A DNA stretch of 64,000 nt, from assembly GCF_900105655.1 (NCBI RefSeq), contig NZ_LT629787.1, forward strand, positions 2,108,001-2,172,000, in the 5' to 3' direction. Both the position numbers and the translations under genes were made by a program. Every line of letters starts with the position of its first letter. The first letter of the stretch is position 1. Shown here in pieces: positions 16,753-25,924 of the stretch. A model generated the notes under the pieces. That model saw only the letters and a program-made list of their open reading frames with translations. It had not been told where the DNA came from and ran no database searches. The DNA comes from Halopseudomonas salegens (GTDB lineage: Bacteria; Pseudomonadota; Gammaproteobacteria; Pseudomonadales; Pseudomonadaceae).

Positions 16753-18888
16753 TCAGACCTTGAACTGATTGATCAGGCGGCGCTGATGCTCGGCCAGCTT
16801 GGTCAGCCCGGCACTGGCCTGTGAGGCTTCTTCCGCCCCCTTGGCTACCGATTTGGCCACTTCATCGATAGTTGTAACGTTGCGGTGCACATCTTCCGCG
16901 ACCGCGCTTTGCTGTTCGGCAGCACTGGCTATCTGGGTATTCATTTCACTGATTACCGAGACCGCCTGGGTGATGGCATTCAGTGCAGCGTCCGCCTCTT
17001 CCGCCTGCTCGACACTCTGCTCGGTTCGCGAACGGCTTTGCTCCATCACTTTGACGGTGTCACGAGCGCCCTGCTGCAGGTGCTCAATCATGCCCTGAAT
17101 TTCCTCGGTCGAGGCCTGGGTCTTCTGCGCCAGGTTGCGGACTTCATCCGCGACCACAGCAAACCCACGCCCCTGTTCTCCGGCCCGTGCCGCCTCGATC
17201 GCAGCATTCAAGGCCAGCAAATTGGTTTGTTCGGCAATACCGCGAATGGCAACCAGAATGCTGCTGATATTTTCGCTATCCTGCGCCAGCGACTGCACAC
17301 TGGCTACCGCGCGCTGGATGTCCCGCGACAGCTCAACAATCGTCTGCGAGGTCGCCTGAACCACCTGGCGACCCTGATTGGCCGATCCATCAGCATTGCT
17401 CGCCGCTTCAGCAGCCAACGAGGCATTACGGGCGACATCCTGCGCGGTGGCAGTCATTTCATTCACCGCCGTGGCCACCATGTCGATCTCACCCAATTGA
17501 CGTTGCACGCCCTGGTTGGTCCGAATGGCAATGTCGGCGGTATCTTCCGAGGCATCGGTAACCTGCTGCACCGAACCGACCACCTCTCGCATCATCGCCT
17601 GCAAACGGTCGAGGAAGGCATTGAACCCTCTGGCCATAGCACCCAGTTCATCGCGACGGTCAATCTGCAGCCGCCGGGTCAGGTCACCTTCCCCGCTGGC
17701 AATATCATCCAGCATGGCCACCATGCGCCGAGCCGGTTTGGCCAGGCTGTAGCCCACCATTACCATGACGAGGCTCCCAAGCACCGCAACCAACAGACCG
17801 ATCAACGCCAGATTGCGCGAATCGGCTTGCTGCTGGTCTTGCAGATCACCGGCAAAGGCCTGCAGATCCTGCATCACCGCCTGGACAGGCAGCGTAATCA
17901 AAAAAGTCCACTGAGTGCCGGTGTCAGCAATAGGCACTGGCAGCAAGAGGTTTATCTGACCGGCTGCCTGATCGATTCGATAACTCGGTTCACTGCCTGA
18001 CTGGGCAAGCATCTGCATCTGTTCACGATCGAGGGTACTGCTGGCCAGATCACCCGGACTGGCGTCGGACCCCGTATAAGCCACCAACCGCTGATTGGTA
18101 CTGATCAATGCCTGTCGCCCTTGACCACCATACAAATTCGCGTTGCTGCGCTCGAGCATGCCCTGAACAAAATTCACTGACAAATCGGCGCCGGCCATTC
18201 CGCGGAATTCGCCCTCTTCCATAATCGGCACAGTGAACGAGGTCAGCATGACCATTTCATCGCCAAGCTCGTAGGGTGCCGGGTCAGCCACACACGGACG
18301 CATTGTTTCACGCGGGCACAAGTAATATTCGCCTTCACGCACACCGGTATCCAGCATCGTCTGGCTTTCCAGATCACCAAGGGCATCAAGCTGCAGAGCG
18401 CCATCAGCATCCCGGAACCACCAGGGTATGAAACGGCCGCTGCCGTCGTAGCCACCTCCCTCCGTGCCCTGGTAAAACTCGTCCAGATCATCAAAGGCAT
18501 TAGGCTCCCACCCGACGTAGACGCCCAGCAACTCCGGATTCTCGGCCAGCGTTTTGCGCAGCACCCGGGTCATTTCCTCACGACTCATCATCAGACTGGG
18601 CAGTGCGTCCGGGCCCATTTCACCCAGCAGCTGATTCAACTGTGCGATCTGCCTGGCAACCACAAAGGGGTATTCCAAACGCCGCTGAATGGTCTGAGCT
18701 TCGGTACTGGCCACCGCCCGCAAGCGCTGCTCCACCAGATCCTGCAGCAATACTTCGGTGCGCTCCTCGACAAAGTCGTGACTGCGCTCATTGGCGAACA
18801 GGGCATACAGGCTCATCATAATCACGGCAACCAACAGACAGGCACCGGACAGGACGGCAATCGAGAACTGAATGGATCGGAAATGCAT
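16753..18888 (-). CDS. Methyl-accepting chemotaxis protein with dCache sensor
   Basis: A 711-residue inner-membrane chemoreceptor. The first membrane segment is about residues 10-32. A periplasmic dCache-like sensor covers about 35-345, with the block [16 protein letters not shown] and a strand ending in [11 protein letters not shown]. The second membrane segment, about 355-378, is followed by a HAMP domain ([20 protein letters not shown]). The cytoplasmic signalling helices carry the conserved tip around [20 protein letters not shown]. There is no C-terminal CheR-docking pentapeptide (it ends NQFKV). The ligand cannot be read with confidence; the WWF pattern only loosely resembles amino-acid sensors. 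It is a stand-alone gene. Confidence 0.9.
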   Translation of the reverse strand: MHFRSIQFSIAVLSGACLLVAVIMMSLYALFANERSHDFVEERTEVLLQDLVEQRLRAVASTEAQTIQRRLEYPFVVARQIAQLNQLLGEMGPDALPSLMMSREEMTRVLRKTLAENPELLGVYVGWEPNAFDDLDEFYQGTEGGGYDGSGRFIPWWFRDADGALQLDALGDLESQTMLDTGVREGEYYLCPRETMRPCVADPAPYELGDEMVMLTSFTVPIMEEGEFRGMAGADLSVNFVQGMLERSNANLYGGQGRQALISTNQRLVAYTGSDASPGDLASSTLDREQMQMLAQSGSEPSYRIDQAAGQINLLLPVPIADTGTQWTFLITLPVQAVMQDLQAFAGDLQDQQQADSRNLALIGLLVAVLGSLVMVMVGYSLAKPARRMVAMLDDIASGEGDLTRRLQIDRRDELGAMARGFNAFLDRLQAMMREVVGSVQQVTDASEDTADIAIRTNQGVQRQLGEIDMVATAVNEMTATAQDVARNASLAAEAASNADGSANQGRQVVQATSQTIVELSRDIQRAVASVQSLAQDSENISSILVAIRGIAEQTNLLALNAAIEAARAGEQGRGFAVVADEVRNLAQKTQASTEEIQGMIEHLQQGARDTVKVMEQSRSRTEQSVEQAEEADAALNAITQAVSVISEMNTQIASAAEQQSAVAEDVHRNVTTIDEVAKSVAKGAEEASQASAGLTKLAEHQRRLINQFKV

Positions 18889-19145
18889 GTGCTACCTCGG
18901 GCAAGAAAGCAAACGGACTCTGACTATATCGACAGCCACCGAAAAAGCTGCAGCATTGATTGCATGATTTTTTTCGCTACCCGCAACACTGCTTCACAGA
19001 TTATAGGCGGACTGCACCGCCGCACAGGGAATTTAGCCAATTCTGCATGGTCGTAAAAGGACTTACCGTCCATTTGCAACAGCCTGACATTGTCAGCATT
19101 GCAAGGGTCTTTTATTCTGCCCCAAACCATTATGCTGAGGCTCTC

Positions 19146-19955
19146 ATGCGGCTCCATCTGCTTATTGCTGTTCCTTTACTGATGACCCTGACTGCTTGTG
19201 AGACGGTACAAACCACACAAGGTGGAACCGTCGGTGTAGAGCGTCAGCAAATGATGTTTGGTGGCCTGTCCAGCGCCCAGGTGAACCAGATGGCCGCTGA
19301 ATCCTACTTCGGCATGCTTACCGAGGCACGCAGCCAGAATGTACTGAATACCGATGCGGCCCTGGTCGGCAGGCTGCGACGCATCGCCGACGACCTGATT
19401 CCCCAGGTAGAGTATTTCCGTCCGGATGCACGCAACTGGGAGTGGGAAGTGAATGTGATCGAGAATGAGCAACTGAATGCCAGTTGCATGCCCGGAGGCA
19501 AGATCCTGTTTTTCAGTGGCATCGTCAATCGACTGGAACTGACCGATGCCGAAATAGCGCAGATTATGGGGCATGAAATGGCACATGCCCTGCGCGAACA
19601 CGGCCGCGAAGCGGTTTCCCGCGCGTACGCGGCACAAGCCGGCACACAGGTTGTGGGGGCTTTGCTGGGGCTGGGAGAGAGCACCCGTCAGGCTGCGGAT
19701 GCCGCGGTGCAATATGGACTGATGCTGCCGCACAGTCGTGGCAATGAAACAGAAGCTGACCTGATCGGGCTGGAGCTGGCAGCTCGCGCCGGCTATAGCC
19801 CGGAAGCCTCGATCAGCCTGTGGCAAAAAATGGCAGCAGCCTCCGGCGGCTCGCCGCCAGCCTTTCTCAGTACCCACCCCTCACCACAGGGGCGCATACA
19901 GACCCTGCGAGAAACCATCCCACGGGTCCAACCACTCTATCAACAGGCGCGCTGA
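19146..19955 (+). CDS. M48-family metalloprotease lipoprotein
   Basis: A 269-residue protein with a lipoprotein signal (LTAC, Cys near residue 18) and an M48 peptidase domain. The zinc motif is IMGHEMAHALREHGRE (HEXXH), and the third ligand Glu lies in RGNETEADLIGLELAARAGY. It ends with a THPSPQGRIQTLRE segment. Members such as E. coli LoiP and YcaL cut misfolded outer-membrane proteins in the periplasm. The ATG at 19146 gives the lipoprotein signal; the longer upstream frame is not protein-like. A second M48 protein, BepA, lies at 35326. A short GC hairpin spans the stop codon (19947-19966). Confidence 0.88.
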   Translation: MRLHLLIAVPLLMTLTACETVQTTQGGTVGVERQQMMFGGLSSAQVNQMAAESYFGMLTEARSQNVLNTDAALVGRLRRIADDLIPQVEYFRPDARNWEWEVNVIENEQLNASCMPGGKILFFSGIVNRLELTDAEIAQIMGHEMAHALREHGREAVSRAYAAQAGTQVVGALLGLGESTRQAADAAVQYGLMLPHSRGNETEADLIGLELAARAGYSPEASISLWQKMAAASGGSPPAFLSTHPSPQGRIQTLRETIPRVQPLYQQAR

Positions 19956-20092
19956 AGAGCGCGCCACAACACCAGCATGCCGTCAGAGGCAGCTCTGCCA
20001 ATTGAGCATTGCGTCAACAGGCAAATAAAGCAGCGGCATCCTTGATAGCTGCTCCATGCCTTCAGCGTCCTGCACAAAACCGGGTCATTTGA

Positions 20093-20659
20093 CTAGGCAC
20101 GCCCCACGTAATCTCCGCTACGGGTATCGACCTTGAGCACCTCTCCGGTATTGATAAACAACGGCACCTTGACCACCGCACCGGTGGACAGTGTGGCCGG
20201 CTTGGTACCACCACCCGACGTATCACCGCGCACGCCCGGATCAGTCTCGACCACTTCCAGCTCGACAAAATTTGGTGGGGCTACCGCAATCGGCGCGCCG
20301 TTGAACAGGGTGACACTGTAAACCACCTGCTCTTTCATCCAGTTCTTGCACTCACCTATCGCCCGCTCATCAGCACCGACCTGCTCGAAAGAACCATCAG
20401 TCGCCATGAAATGCCAGAATTCACCATCGGCGTACAGGTACTCCATCTCGCGCTCCATTACATCAGCGCCTTCCAGACTGTCACCCGATTTGAAGGTACG
20501 TTCGTTGACCCGGCCGCTCATCAGATTCCGGACCTTGACCCGATTGAACGCCTGCCCCTTGCCCGGCTTGACGTACTCATTCTCCAGAATGGAGCATGGA
20601 TCGCCGTCGAGCATCACCTTGAGCCCCGGTTTGAATTCATTGGTAGAATAATTGGCCAT
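20093..20659 (-). CDS. efp: Elongation factor P, lysine-34 type
   Basis: A 188-residue translation factor that relieves ribosome stalling at polyproline stretches. It has the usual three beta-barrel domains, from [20 protein letters not shown] to [12 protein letters not shown]. The modification loop reads [10 protein letters not shown], placing lysine at position 34 exactly as in E. coli. This EF-P is the target of beta-lysylation by EpmA after EpmB makes beta-lysine, and epmB is the divergent neighbour. P. aeruginosa, as I recall, has the other type (Arg32, rhamnosylated by EarP). No earP is visible here. Confidence 0.95.
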   Translation of the reverse strand: MANYSTNEFKPGLKVMLDGDPCSILENEYVKPGKGQAFNRVKVRNLMSGRVNERTFKSGDSLEGADVMEREMEYLYADGEFWHFMATDGSFEQVGADERAIGECKNWMKEQVVYSVTLFNGAPIAVAPPNFVELEVVETDPGVRGDTSGGGTKPATLSTGAVVKVPLFINTGEVLKVDTRSGDYVGRA

Positions 20660-20752
20660 AATGCTTCCCAGTCACTTTTGTGTGTGGATAGATGCGGTAG
20701 CGCGTCGAACCGGCCGACCGATGTCCAGCCACCCTTGCGCGGAAAAACGAAC

Positions 20753-21778
20753 ATGATACATGGATATTCAGCCGCTGTTGAGCCTGCCCGCTGGCAAAAC
20801 ATCCTCGCCGACAGCGTTACCGATCCGCGCGAGTTGCTTACCCGGCTCCAGCTCGGACTCGACTTGCTGCCCGCCGCTGTTGCTGCCGACAAGAGTTTCC
20901 GCTTGCGCGTGCCCACACCCTTTATTGACTTGATGCAACCCGGCAACCCGCATGATCCCTTGCTACGCCAGATCCTGCCGCTGGGCGACGAACTTCTGGA
21001 ACACCCCGGTTTCGTCAGCGACCCCCTTGGTGAGCAACACAGCAACCCGCAACCCGGCATCGTACACAAGTACCATGGACGCTTGCTCTTGATTGTCAGC
21101 GGCGGCTGCGCAGTCAATTGCCGCTATTGTTTCCGCCGGCATTTCCCCTATGCCGACAACAACCTGAGTACCACGGAATGGCACCAGGCTCTGGATTACA
21201 TCCGCCAGGACGACAGCATCAAGGAAGTGATCCTCAGTGGCGGCGACCCGCTGATCGCCACCGACAAAAGGCTGGCCTGGTTGACCACGGAAATTGCCGG
21301 AATCCCCCATGTACGTCGCTTGCGTGTACACACCAGACTGCCGCTAGTGTTGCCTCAGCGCATCACTGAATCCCTTATCACGGCATTGACCGCCACCCGA
21401 CTGCCGCTTACCGTGGTACTTCACTGTAACCACGCCAATGAGCTCGGTACAGCCCAACGCAACGCCATCCAGCAACTACGTCAGGCCGGGGTGATGTTGT
21501 TGAATCAGGCAGTATTGCTCCGGGGAGTCAACGATAATTTGACAGATTTATGCGACCTGAGCGAAAACCTAGGCGATACTGGCGTTTTACCCTATTATCT
21601 GCATATGCTTGACCACGTAAGAGGGGCACAACACTTTCTGGTGGATGAGGCGACCGCAACCCGGCTGATGGCGCAACTGCTGATCAAACTGCCGGGTTTC
21701 ATGGTCCCCAGGCTGGTGAGGGAAGTCGCAGGACAACCCGCCAAAGTGCCCATTCCAGTGGATCTGGTCTATGCTTGA
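20753..21778 (+). CDS. epmB: EF-P beta-lysylation protein EpmB (lysine 2,3-aminomutase-like)
   Basis: A 341-residue radical-SAM enzyme, the same length as E. coli EpmB (342). The iron-sulfur motif is C119-x3-C123-x2-C126 in SGGCAVNCRYCFRRHFPY. Next come the SAM-binding GGDP (EVILSGGDPL) and a C-terminal PLP region. It converts L-alpha-lysine to beta-lysine for attachment to EF-P Lys34. The ATG at 20753 is chosen over the longer open frame, which would run through efp's antisense strand. It is transcribed divergently from efp with 93 bp between starts. EpmA (and EpmC) are not in this window. Confidence 0.92.
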   Translation: MIHGYSAAVEPARWQNILADSVTDPRELLTRLQLGLDLLPAAVAADKSFRLRVPTPFIDLMQPGNPHDPLLRQILPLGDELLEHPGFVSDPLGEQHSNPQPGIVHKYHGRLLLIVSGGCAVNCRYCFRRHFPYADNNLSTTEWHQALDYIRQDDSIKEVILSGGDPLIATDKRLAWLTTEIAGIPHVRRLRVHTRLPLVLPQRITESLITALTATRLPLTVVLHCNHANELGTAQRNAIQQLRQAGVMLLNQAVLLRGVNDNLTDLCDLSENLGDTGVLPYYLHMLDHVRGAQHFLVDEATATRLMAQLLIKLPGFMVPRLVREVAGQPAKVPIPVDLVYA

Positions 21779-21939
21779 GGCTATGTTGCTGTCTCTCAAC
21801 TCAACAGACCCAGTGGGCCTCACCAGGCTTCAGGCACATCGGACATTTAGTTGCTAAAGTGATAAAGAGATTCTGGAAGTCTTCACCATCAAACAGTGAT
21901 CGCAATCAGGCCAAGGCCCCCAGCTTGGATACGGATGTT

Positions 21940-23751
21940 ATGGATAGCACACAGCAGAAAATCAATCTGCGTATTCCGCAGCAAACGCTCAAGACCCTGA
22001 GCTTTGCAGAAAGCAGCGAAAAAGGCATTACCCGCTGGCTGGAAAACCTGCCGAAAGCCAATATCGGGGAGACCGCGCGCCAACTCTACCAGGGGCTGAT
22101 CGAACTGAATCAGCTCGATATTGCGCCGGAAACCCGTTTGCAGATGCTGGAGAAGATCCGCCAGGAAGTACACTACGTTTGCAATGCCCTGGCCAAATAC
22201 TACCTCGGCCAGTCGATCGTGCTATCGGACAAGCCACGCAAGGTTGCCAATCTCTCGCAGGCGTTGCAAAACCATCTGGCGAATGGCTACAAGATCGTAG
22301 TGGCCCAGGAAAAATCTCTCAAGTCGCGCGATTACAACAACCTCATGGCGCTGGCCCTTCAGCGCGCCATGCGCGGACTCTGCGGCCCACTGCTGCGCGC
22401 CTATCAACTGTATTGCCCCGTCGCCGATGGTGTCTGGCTGGAACTGCACCAACTGTATCAATTGGCGCGCAAGCGCAAACTGCACCAACAGAAAGTCGAT
22501 GACAAGGAAGCCATCGATGGCAAGACCATGACCATCGAGCAGGCCTACCTTACAGCCCTGCTGATGGGGTCTGCACGGCCCAATCAGATGCGCCAGAGCG
22601 CCATGGCCCGCTTGTTCACCATCCTCGAAGACTGGAGCCGGCATGCACAGCTGCTGCCTGCCAGCGATGGCCGGGGCTTGTTCATTATCAATCCCGATAT
22701 GGATTGCCCGCCCCGTTACCGCTCGCTGATCAGCGAAGAAGACCTCAGTCAGAGCCTGGCCATGGATACCAGCGCGCTGGTGGATGGCCTCAAAGACTAT
22801 ATGCTCAACGGCGGCGAGAGTCGTGGCCCGCTCAAGGTACCGGACAATCTGGGCATCGAGCTGCTGCAACACCTGAGCCAGTCCTGGGGAGATCTTGCCG
22901 AGCGCACCTTCAACCGGGTGCCTGGCCGGGGCAAGCTGCGTGTCAGTATCGGTATAAGTGCCACCCATTTCCGTATTGCGCAAACCAGCTTTGCCAATTT
23001 CGTTGATGCCGACGATCTTGAACTCAATCCTTTCTCGGATGCCGCTCGCAGACACAAACAGGAAGGATGGGCTGGACCAAACACCCTGGATGGTGACCAG
23101 ACAGTTGACTGGACACCATCCAGTGGAGGGGTCGAGGAAATCAATTATGACGACTCCCCCAGCGGCGCCGAAGAAGAAGACAACGACTACCCGGTGCACA
23201 GCCTGCCCATCGTCAACCACAGCCCTGGAGGTTTCTGCCTGACCTGGCCCAAGGATGTTCCAAAGGAACTGCAAGCCGGGGAATTGCTCAGCATTCAGGA
23301 AGATACCGACAACACCTGGAGTCTGGCCGTCGTCCGCTGGATTCGCCAGGTTCGTGGTGGTGGTACGCAAATGGGTATCGAGCTGGTTGCACCGCACTGC
23401 ACGCCCTGCGCCGTCAAGCTGCTACCCAAGTCCGGCGAGCCCAGTCAATACCTGCGCGGCCTGATGCTGCCTGAGGTCGTTGCCATTGACCGCCCGGCAA
23501 CCTTGATCACGCCGCGAATGCCGTTTCAGGTACACAACAAAGTCATGCTGTTGTCGGGTGGGCGGGAAAGTCGTGCACACCTGGTGGATCGCGTCACCGC
23601 CACCGGCAGCTTCAGTCAGTTCGAATACCAGCTACTGGAAAACGAAGCAGCCAAAGCCGCTGCCCGGAAAGAGGCCAACGCGCCTGCCAGTGGTTCCGGC
23701 CTTTCGCTGGTCAGCGAGGATGATTTTGACTCTTTGTGGAAGTCTCTGTAA
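21940..23751 (+). CDS. Large conserved protein with C-terminal PilZ-like domain
   Basis: About 603 residues; I have no family name for the N-terminal two thirds. That part is helical, with landmarks such as GVWLELHQLYQLARKRK. The segment from about 430 to 520 looks like a PilZ domain: IVNHSPGGFCLTW fits the N-x-S-x-x-G signature and a strand GGGTQMGIELVAP follows. PilZ domains usually bind cyclic di-GMP. An acidic linker (SGAEEEDNDYP) precedes it. The ATG at 21940 is the only in-frame ATG upstream of the conserved region; the track to 21775 begins with an unlikely TTG. It lies 54 bp before the FimX-like gene, suggesting a joint c-di-GMP output. Confidence 0.7.
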   Translation: MDSTQQKINLRIPQQTLKTLSFAESSEKGITRWLENLPKANIGETARQLYQGLIELNQLDIAPETRLQMLEKIRQEVHYVCNALAKYYLGQSIVLSDKPRKVANLSQALQNHLANGYKIVVAQEKSLKSRDYNNLMALALQRAMRGLCGPLLRAYQLYCPVADGVWLELHQLYQLARKRKLHQQKVDDKEAIDGKTMTIEQAYLTALLMGSARPNQMRQSAMARLFTILEDWSRHAQLLPASDGRGLFIINPDMDCPPRYRSLISEEDLSQSLAMDTSALVDGLKDYMLNGGESRGPLKVPDNLGIELLQHLSQSWGDLAERTFNRVPGRGKLRVSIGISATHFRIAQTSFANFVDADDLELNPFSDAARRHKQEGWAGPNTLDGDQTVDWTPSSGGVEEINYDDSPSGAEEEDNDYPVHSLPIVNHSPGGFCLTWPKDVPKELQAGELLSIQEDTDNTWSLAVVRWIRQVRGGGTQMGIELVAPHCTPCAVKLLPKSGEPSQYLRGLMLPEVVAIDRPATLITPRMPFQVHNKVMLLSGGRESRAHLVDRVTATGSFSQFEYQLLENEAAKAAARKEANAPASGSGLSLVSEDDFDSLWKSL

Positions 23752-23805
23752 ATTCAACGACCCGACTTTTAGCACGGCGCAGATGCGCCACCATACTGGA
23801 TACGC

Positions 23806-25872
23806 ATGGGCACAGAACAACAGGCAATCCGGCTACTGATCCTTGATGACTCGCAAAACAATGCCGAGCACCTGGTCAGCGTATTGCGTAATGCGGGGCA
23901 TGCCACTCGTGCCCACCGAGTATCCTCTGTAGAGGATTTGCAGGAAAGTCTGCAGCAGTCCTGGGACCTGTGCCTGGCCCTGCCAAAAACATCATTCATG
24001 CAAGCCAGCGACGCCTGCAACCTGATCCGTCAGACCCGTGACATTCCAATTATTCTGCTGCTTGAGCAAGCCGATACCGATGCCTCTACCCAGGCATTGC
24101 GCCAGGGCATGCAGGATGCCGTACCCCTGAGTGCGGAGAAGCTCCTGACCCTGGTCGTACAGCGCGAGTTATCCAGCCTGCAGGCGCGGCGTCAGGCTCG
24201 AATTGCCGAGCAGACCCTGAAAGAAGTGGAAAAGCGCTGTCAGTTGCTGCTTGACAGCTCGGTGGATGCTATCGCCTACGTACATGACGGCATGCATATT
24301 TACGCCAATCGCGCCTATGTCCGCCTGTTCGGTTATGACGACCCGGATGACCTTGCCGCCGAACCCATGGTAGGTCTGATTGCAACCAAGGATCAGAGTG
24401 GCTTCAAAAGCTTCTTGCGGCATTATCAGGAACGTGCGGACCAGAATGAATTGCGTTGCAATGCCAAGGACATTGACGGCAAGGAATTCCCCGTCATGCT
24501 TACCCTGTCGCCGGCCAATTATGACGGTGAGCCGTGCACCCAGGTTGTAATCCGGGTCGAAACAGCCAGCGCAGACTTTGAGGAAAAACTCAAAGCCATG
24601 GCCAGCCAGGATCTGGTGACCGGTCTGTTCAATCGCAGTCATTTCCAGGAAGAACTGGAACGTATCAGCGAACAGGTGGTTCGCGAAGGAAATCCCAGCA
24701 CGCTGGTTTATCTGACCATCGATGCCTTCAATGGCCTGCAAACCGAACTCGGTATTGGTGGTGCCGATCTGGTACTCGCCGACCTCGCACAAATACTGCG
24801 TCAGAGCTTTGCCGAGGGCACCCTGATGGCGCGCTTTGGCGACGATGCCCTGAGTGTGCTGGTGCAGAACCAGGAGCCCGAGGGGCTGCAGGATACCCTG
24901 CAAGCGTTGCTTCGCCAGGTCGAGGCAAATCTGTTCGAAGCAGCAGGACGTAGCGTGCAAGTTACCCTGAGCGTCGGCGTTGCATCACTCAATGAGAATG
25001 ATCACGATCCCTCCCTGATCATTAACCGTGTCTTGCGCCTGGCTGAACAGGTCAGTCGCGGTGGCGGCAACAACATCAAGATTTTCAACCCACTCGAAGA
25101 ACTGGCTCACGAAGCCAATCGGGGCAATCTTATTGCCCTGGTTCAACATTCGCTGGAAACCAACGGCTTTCAGCTGCAATTTCAGCCCGTGGTCAGTTTG
25201 CAAGGTGACAACGGTGAGCTCTATGAAGCCTACCTGCGCCTGCTCAACGCTCAGGGTGAGGAAGTTCCGGCTGCCGAGTTTCTGCCTACCGCACAAGAGG
25301 CAGGCATGGCTGACGACATTGATCGCTGGGTAGTCACAGAGGCCATCAACCAGCTTTGCCAGAAACGAACCACTGGGGGGCAAACTCGGCTACTGATCAA
25401 CCTGAGTGCCGCAAGCCTGCAAAACATGGAAATGCCACAGTGGATTGCCGAACAACTGAAAAGCAAACGCCTGCCATCCGATGCCGTTATCTTTCAGTTC
25501 AATGATGCTGACGCCAACACCTACATGAAACAGGCCAAGGCACTGACAGAAGCGCTGAAAAGCATTCACTGCCAGGTCTCCCTGAGTCACTTTGGCTGCG
25601 CACTCAACCCCTTTGCTGCACTCAAGCATTTGCAGGTCGACATGGTCAAAGTTGACAATTCTTTCAGCCAGAACCTGTCAACGCCCGAAGCGGTCAACAA
25701 GCTCAAAGAGCTGATCATGACGCTGCACAATCAAGGGAAGCTGACCGTAGTCCCCTGCGTTGACAGTGCAACCATGCTGCCTTCGCTCTGGCAAACAGGG
25801 GTTAATTACATTCAGGGGAACTACCTGCAAGCGCCCAGCGACAGCATGAACTACGACTTTACTGCGGAATAG
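23806..25872 (+). CDS. fimX: FimX-like REC-PAS-GGDEF-EAL protein with degenerate catalytic sites
   Basis: A 688-residue cytoplasmic protein, close to P. aeruginosa FimX (691). The order is: receiver-like domain (about 10-125) without a clear phospho-acceptor (WDLCLALP where D-x-x-x-x-D is expected), PAS (about 140-250), GGDEF (about 265-430) with the active site reduced to RFGDDAL, and EAL (about 440-680) with EAL reading EAYLR and the terminal motif QGNYLQAP. Both enzymatic motifs are degraded, so it should be a c-di-GMP sensor rather than an enzyme. FimX controls type IV pilus assembly and twitching. It follows the PilZ-like gene and ends just before a bidirectional terminator. Confidence 0.85.
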   Translation: MGTEQQAIRLLILDDSQNNAEHLVSVLRNAGHATRAHRVSSVEDLQESLQQSWDLCLALPKTSFMQASDACNLIRQTRDIPIILLLEQADTDASTQALRQGMQDAVPLSAEKLLTLVVQRELSSLQARRQARIAEQTLKEVEKRCQLLLDSSVDAIAYVHDGMHIYANRAYVRLFGYDDPDDLAAEPMVGLIATKDQSGFKSFLRHYQERADQNELRCNAKDIDGKEFPVMLTLSPANYDGEPCTQVVIRVETASADFEEKLKAMASQDLVTGLFNRSHFQEELERISEQVVREGNPSTLVYLTIDAFNGLQTELGIGGADLVLADLAQILRQSFAEGTLMARFGDDALSVLVQNQEPEGLQDTLQALLRQVEANLFEAAGRSVQVTLSVGVASLNENDHDPSLIINRVLRLAEQVSRGGGNNIKIFNPLEELAHEANRGNLIALVQHSLETNGFQLQFQPVVSLQGDNGELYEAYLRLLNAQGEEVPAAEFLPTAQEAGMADDIDRWVVTEAINQLCQKRTTGGQTRLLINLSAASLQNMEMPQWIAEQLKSKRLPSDAVIFQFNDADANTYMKQAKALTEALKSIHCQVSLSHFGCALNPFAALKHLQVDMVKVDNSFSQNLSTPEAVNKLKELIMTLHNQGKLTVVPCVDSATMLPSLWQTGVNYIQGNYLQAPSDSMNYDFTAE

Positions 25873-25890
25873 ACGGGCTGCAGGCACGAC

Positions 25891-25920
25891 AAAAAAAGGT
25901 GGCAAATGCCACCTTTTTTA
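25891..25920. terminator. Bidirectional Rho-independent terminator
   Basis: Perfect hairpin with GGTGGC/GCCACC arms around an AAAT loop, flanked by seven A on the left and seven T on the right. It can therefore end transcripts from both strands: fimX on the plus strand and the VWA gene on the minus strand, whose stop codons lie 18 bp to the left and 5 bp to the right. Confidence 0.9.
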
Positions 25921-25924
25921 TTTC

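Noticed and set aside
16885..18000. 371-codon plus-strand frame
   Set aside because: Antisense to a clear chemoreceptor with HAMP and signalling domains.
19947..19966. Terminator at the end of the M48 gene
   Set aside because: An 8-bp GC stem is present but overlaps the stop codon and no T run follows, so it does not meet the criteria.
22222..23397. 391-codon minus-strand frame
   Set aside because: Antisense to the PilZ-like gene, with no recognisable motif. The plus-strand product has domain structure and a good neighbour relationship.
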